Source of the DNA: Rickettsiales bacterium UBA1997
Lineage (GTDB): Bacteria > Pseudomonadota > Alphaproteobacteria > Rickettsiales > UBA1997
Length of the DNA: 7,650 nt
Direction: 5' to 3'
NCBI GenBank assembly: GCA_002335845.1
Contig: DDCV01000124.1
Span: 1-7,650 of the forward strand
Part shown: positions 5,746-7,650 of the stretch, one piece after another
How the letters are laid out: the number at the start of each line of letters is the position of its first letter
Numbering within the stretch: position 1 is the first letter of the stretch
Program-made: the position numbers and the translations under genes
The notes under the pieces: model-generated
Database searches by the model: none
The model's input: only the letters and a program-made list of their open reading frames with translations
What the model was told of the DNA's origin: nothing

Positions 5746-6398
5746 AGCTCTTAATTCGAAAAACGCATAAATATTTAAGTTTTTTTATCTCAATTCAGTT
5801 GCTGCTATGGACAATATCCGGAATTTATTTTTCTTTTAATAAAATTGAGTTAGTAAGAGGTGAGCAATATATAGAGGTGGTTGAAAAGCCTATTAATTTG
5901 AGCGCTATCAATTTTAATATTCCTAACTCTGAGAATATTTCTATTATAAATAGGCTAGATAAAGAAATTGTTATTGTGAGCACAAAAAGTTCAAAGAGAT
6001 ATCTAGACAAAAATGGAAATCCATTAGATAAGCTCTCTATAGAAGAAGCCATGAAATCAGTTGAAATAAAAACCACTCTTTTGCCACTAGAAGTAATTGA
6101 AATTACAGATGGAAAAAGTGGATCTGAATTCAGAGGAAGATCCTTGCCTATTTATAAGGTAGAAAGTAAAAATACTAAAAATGATGATATTAATGTCTAT
6201 GTAAATATTTATTCAGGTGAAATTATGGCGATAAGATCACCACAATGGAGGGTATGGGATCTAATGTGGGGATTCCATATTATGGATTGGAAGGATAGAG
6301 ATAATATCAATAATCTCCTTCTTAAAGTATTTTCTATTCTTGCTTTGGTTAGCTCTATAACTGGACTAATTTTATTTTTTAAATTGGATTTTAAGTAA
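5742..6398 (+). CDS. PepSY-TM (PepSY-associated transmembrane) protein
   Basis: A 218-residue inner-membrane protein with two helices around a periplasmic domain. The start RKTHKYLSFFISIQLLLWTISGIYFSF (6-32) is the typical PepSY-TM opening. A domain of about 160 residues follows, with a PepSY-like segment near 131-163 (RSLPIYKV, then VYVNIYSGEIMAI). Then comes WDLMWGFHIMDWKDRDNINNLLLK with H179, M181 and D182, and the last helix at 193-214. Longer relatives occur beside siderophore receptors and in reductase-like membrane proteins; their mechanism is poorly defined. Here its ATG overlaps the csoR stop by 4 bases, so it is translationally coupled and belongs to the metal operon. A role in metal reduction, transfer or partner assembly is inferred only. 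H9 and H179 near the membrane faces could bind metal or haem. Confidence 0.85.
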   Translation: MKLLIRKTHKYLSFFISIQLLLWTISGIYFSFNKIELVRGEQYIEVVEKPINLSAINFNIPNSENISIINRLDKEIVIVSTKSSKRYLDKNGNPLDKLSIEEAMKSVEIKTTLLPLEVIEITDGKSGSEFRGRSLPIYKVESKNTKNDDINVYVNIYSGEIMAIRSPQWRVWDLMWGFHIMDWKDRDNINNLLLKVFSILALVSSITGLILFFKLDFK

Positions 6399-6432
6399 GT
6401 ACAATAGCTAGCAACTATTAGCTAATAAATAT

Positions 6433-7650
6433 ATGCCTATGGATAAAAGAACAGAGCAAATTCTGAGGGATCCAATATTCCCATTATTAATAAAGATGTC
6501 TGCTCCGAATACTATTGCTTTTTTAATAAACGCTTTTGTAGTATTGGTTGAGTTTTGGTTTATAGGCCAGCTTGGTATTACTCCATTAGCAGCAATAACT
6601 TTGGCATTCCCTGCAATTATGTTAACCCAACAAATGGCTTTTGGGGCATTGGGTGGGGCCGTTTCATCATCTATTGCTAGGTCTCTTGGAGCCAATGATA
6701 AGGATAAGGCTGAAGAGCTCCTATGGCATGCTTTGTATATTTCATTTTTAGGAGCTTTAATCTTTTTTATAGGTTTTATGCTTGTTGGTGAATCATTGCT
6801 AATAATACTTGGCGGGTCTGGTCCTCTTCTTGAGGAGTCCCTTGCCTATTGTTTTGTTTATCTGACTGGTGGATTAGTTGTCTGGTTGTCAGGAAGCTTA
6901 ACTGCGGCTCTTAGGGGAATGGGAGACATGCAGTTCCCAGCAGTACTTACTGTAATATGTGCTGGAATCCAAGTTGTTTTATCAGCAGGTTTTATCCTTG
7001 GGTGGTTTGGATTTCCACAATTAGGATTGGTTGGATCAGCATGGTCAATGATAATAACTTCATCTTTCATGGCAATTGTAATTATCGCTAAAATTCTTAG
7101 ATCAGATAGCTCTGTTCAATTAAAGATTTCTAAAATTGGTTTCAGAAAAGAATTATTTGCTGATATCTTTTCTGTGGCTTTGCCTGCATCATTATCTCCA
7201 ATATTTACAGTTGGTACTGTGCTTGTTTTAACTGGTTTAATTGGACAATTTGGAACCTCTGCAATTGCTGGGTATGGAATCGGTTCAAGGGTTGAGTTTT
7301 TATTAATTCCAATAGTTTTTAGCATTGGGACTGCAATGACAACAATGGTTGGGACAAATATTGGCGCCAATAAAATAGTACGTGCAGAAAAGATAGGAAT
7401 GGTTGGCGCCTCTTCTGCAGGATTGCTATCAGGCATAATCGGACTAATTTTAGCTTTGACTCCAGAGCTATGGATAGCTTTCTTTACATCTGATCCAGAT
7501 GTTTTAATGGTTACCAAAAAATATATTCAAATATTAGGTGCTTGTTATTTATTCCAAGGATTTGGCTTGTCTCTGTATTTTGCATCTCAGGGAGCCAATG
7601 CTATGAAGTGGCCAATAATTATTACTGGTTTAAGATTTATAGTATTTACA
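6433..7650 (+). CDS. MATE-family multidrug/cation efflux protein, 3' end missing
   Basis: An open frame of 406 codons from the ATG at 6433 to the window edge; MATE proteins are usually about 450 residues, so the last helices are missing. Both MatE repeats are visible: an opening helix with MSAPNTIAFLINAF, the loop ARSLGANDKDKAEE after helix 3, ALRGMGDMQFP before helix 5, then the second repeat starting VALPASLSPIF with GYGIGSRVEF and TNIGANKIVRAEKIG. MATE proteins export drugs or metabolites in exchange for H+ or Na+; substrate and ion cannot be read here. A second in-frame ATG at 6439 is an alternative start, and neither has a clear Shine-Dalgarno. The gap after the PepSY stop is 34 bases and shows no terminator, so read-through from the metal operon is possible. 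A TACAAT at 6400-6405 could be its own -10. Confidence 0.9.
   Translation, partial: MPMDKRTEQILRDPIFPLLIKMSAPNTIAFLINAFVVLVEFWFIGQLGITPLAAITLAFPAIMLTQQMAFGALGGAVSSSIARSLGANDKDKAEELLWHALYISFLGALIFFIGFMLVGESLLIILGGSGPLLEESLAYCFVYLTGGLVVWLSGSLTAALRGMGDMQFPAVLTVICAGIQVVLSAGFILGWFGFPQLGLVGSAWSMIITSSFMAIVIIAKILRSDSSVQLKISKIGFRKELFADIFSVALPASLSPIFTVGTVLVLTGLIGQFGTSAIAGYGIGSRVEFLLIPIVFSIGTAMTTMVGTNIGANKIVRAEKIGMVGASSAGLLSGIIGLILALTPELWIAFFTSDPDVLMVTKKYIQILGACYLFQGFGLSLYFASQGANAMKWPIIITGLRFIVFT

Noticed and set aside
6399..6432. Hairpin AATAG...CTATT and repeated TAGCTA between the PepSY-TM and MATE genes, as a terminator
   Set aside because: The stem is only 5 bp, AT-rich, and no T run follows. It is ordinary AT-rich spacer, perhaps holding a -10 for the MATE gene.
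6408..7517. Open frames on the minus strand opposite the MATE gene
   Set aside because: They are rich in Pro, Thr, Asn and Ala with no domain pattern and lie antisense to a clear MATE protein. They are shadows of its codons.

Overview
The window is AT-rich and gene-dense, and reads like a streamlined Gram-negative genome. Evidence for Gram-negative is a TonB-dependent receptor, a small outer-membrane beta-barrel candidate and periplasmic proteins with signal peptides. Genes abut or overlap by a few bases and intergenic DNA is almost absent. The overall style (low GC, TonB receptor under a TPP riboswitch, short spacers) suggests a marine gammaproteobacterium of the SAR86 kind. This is an inference from style and gene content; no phylogenetic marker is present. 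I see no insertion sequence, CRISPR array, tRNA or rRNA.

Layout. Positions 1-516 hold the 3' end of a nitronate monooxygenase gene (+). It converges with a minus-strand operon, and the two stop codons overlap inside one CTAG. The minus-strand operon runs from 4060 down to 513: a promoter, a TPP riboswitch (4023-3944), a TonB-dependent receptor (3944-1830), a PnuC-family transporter (1827-1258) and an APH-fold small-molecule kinase (1265-513). Together these form a thiamine-salvage route: outer-membrane uptake, inner-membrane permeation, then phosphorylation that traps the vitamin. The riboswitch shuts the operon off when TPP is plentiful.

A plus-strand operon diverges from the same 138-base gap (3945-4082): a small beta-barrel candidate (4083-4688), a secreted His/Met-rich HMA protein (4706-5113), a MerT-like membrane protein (5116-5481), a CsoR-family repressor with the Cys-His-Cys copper-site pattern (5485-5745) and a PepSY-TM protein (5742-6398). 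A 17-bp palindrome of CsoR-operator form (4074-4090) lies at the predicted transcription start and covers the first start codon, so this appears to be an autoregulated copper-responsive operon spanning outer membrane, periplasm and inner membrane. I do not recognise this gene set as a named system. It is the best candidate here for an undescribed one, and whether it moves copper in or out is open. A MATE-family efflux gene follows (6433 onward) and runs off the window.

The two operons share one compact control region. The palindrome at 4047-4060 supplies a TTGATT -35 hexamer to each strand, and each lies 17 bp from a plausible -10. One side is then controlled by RNA (TPP) and the other by protein (CsoR) on DNA.
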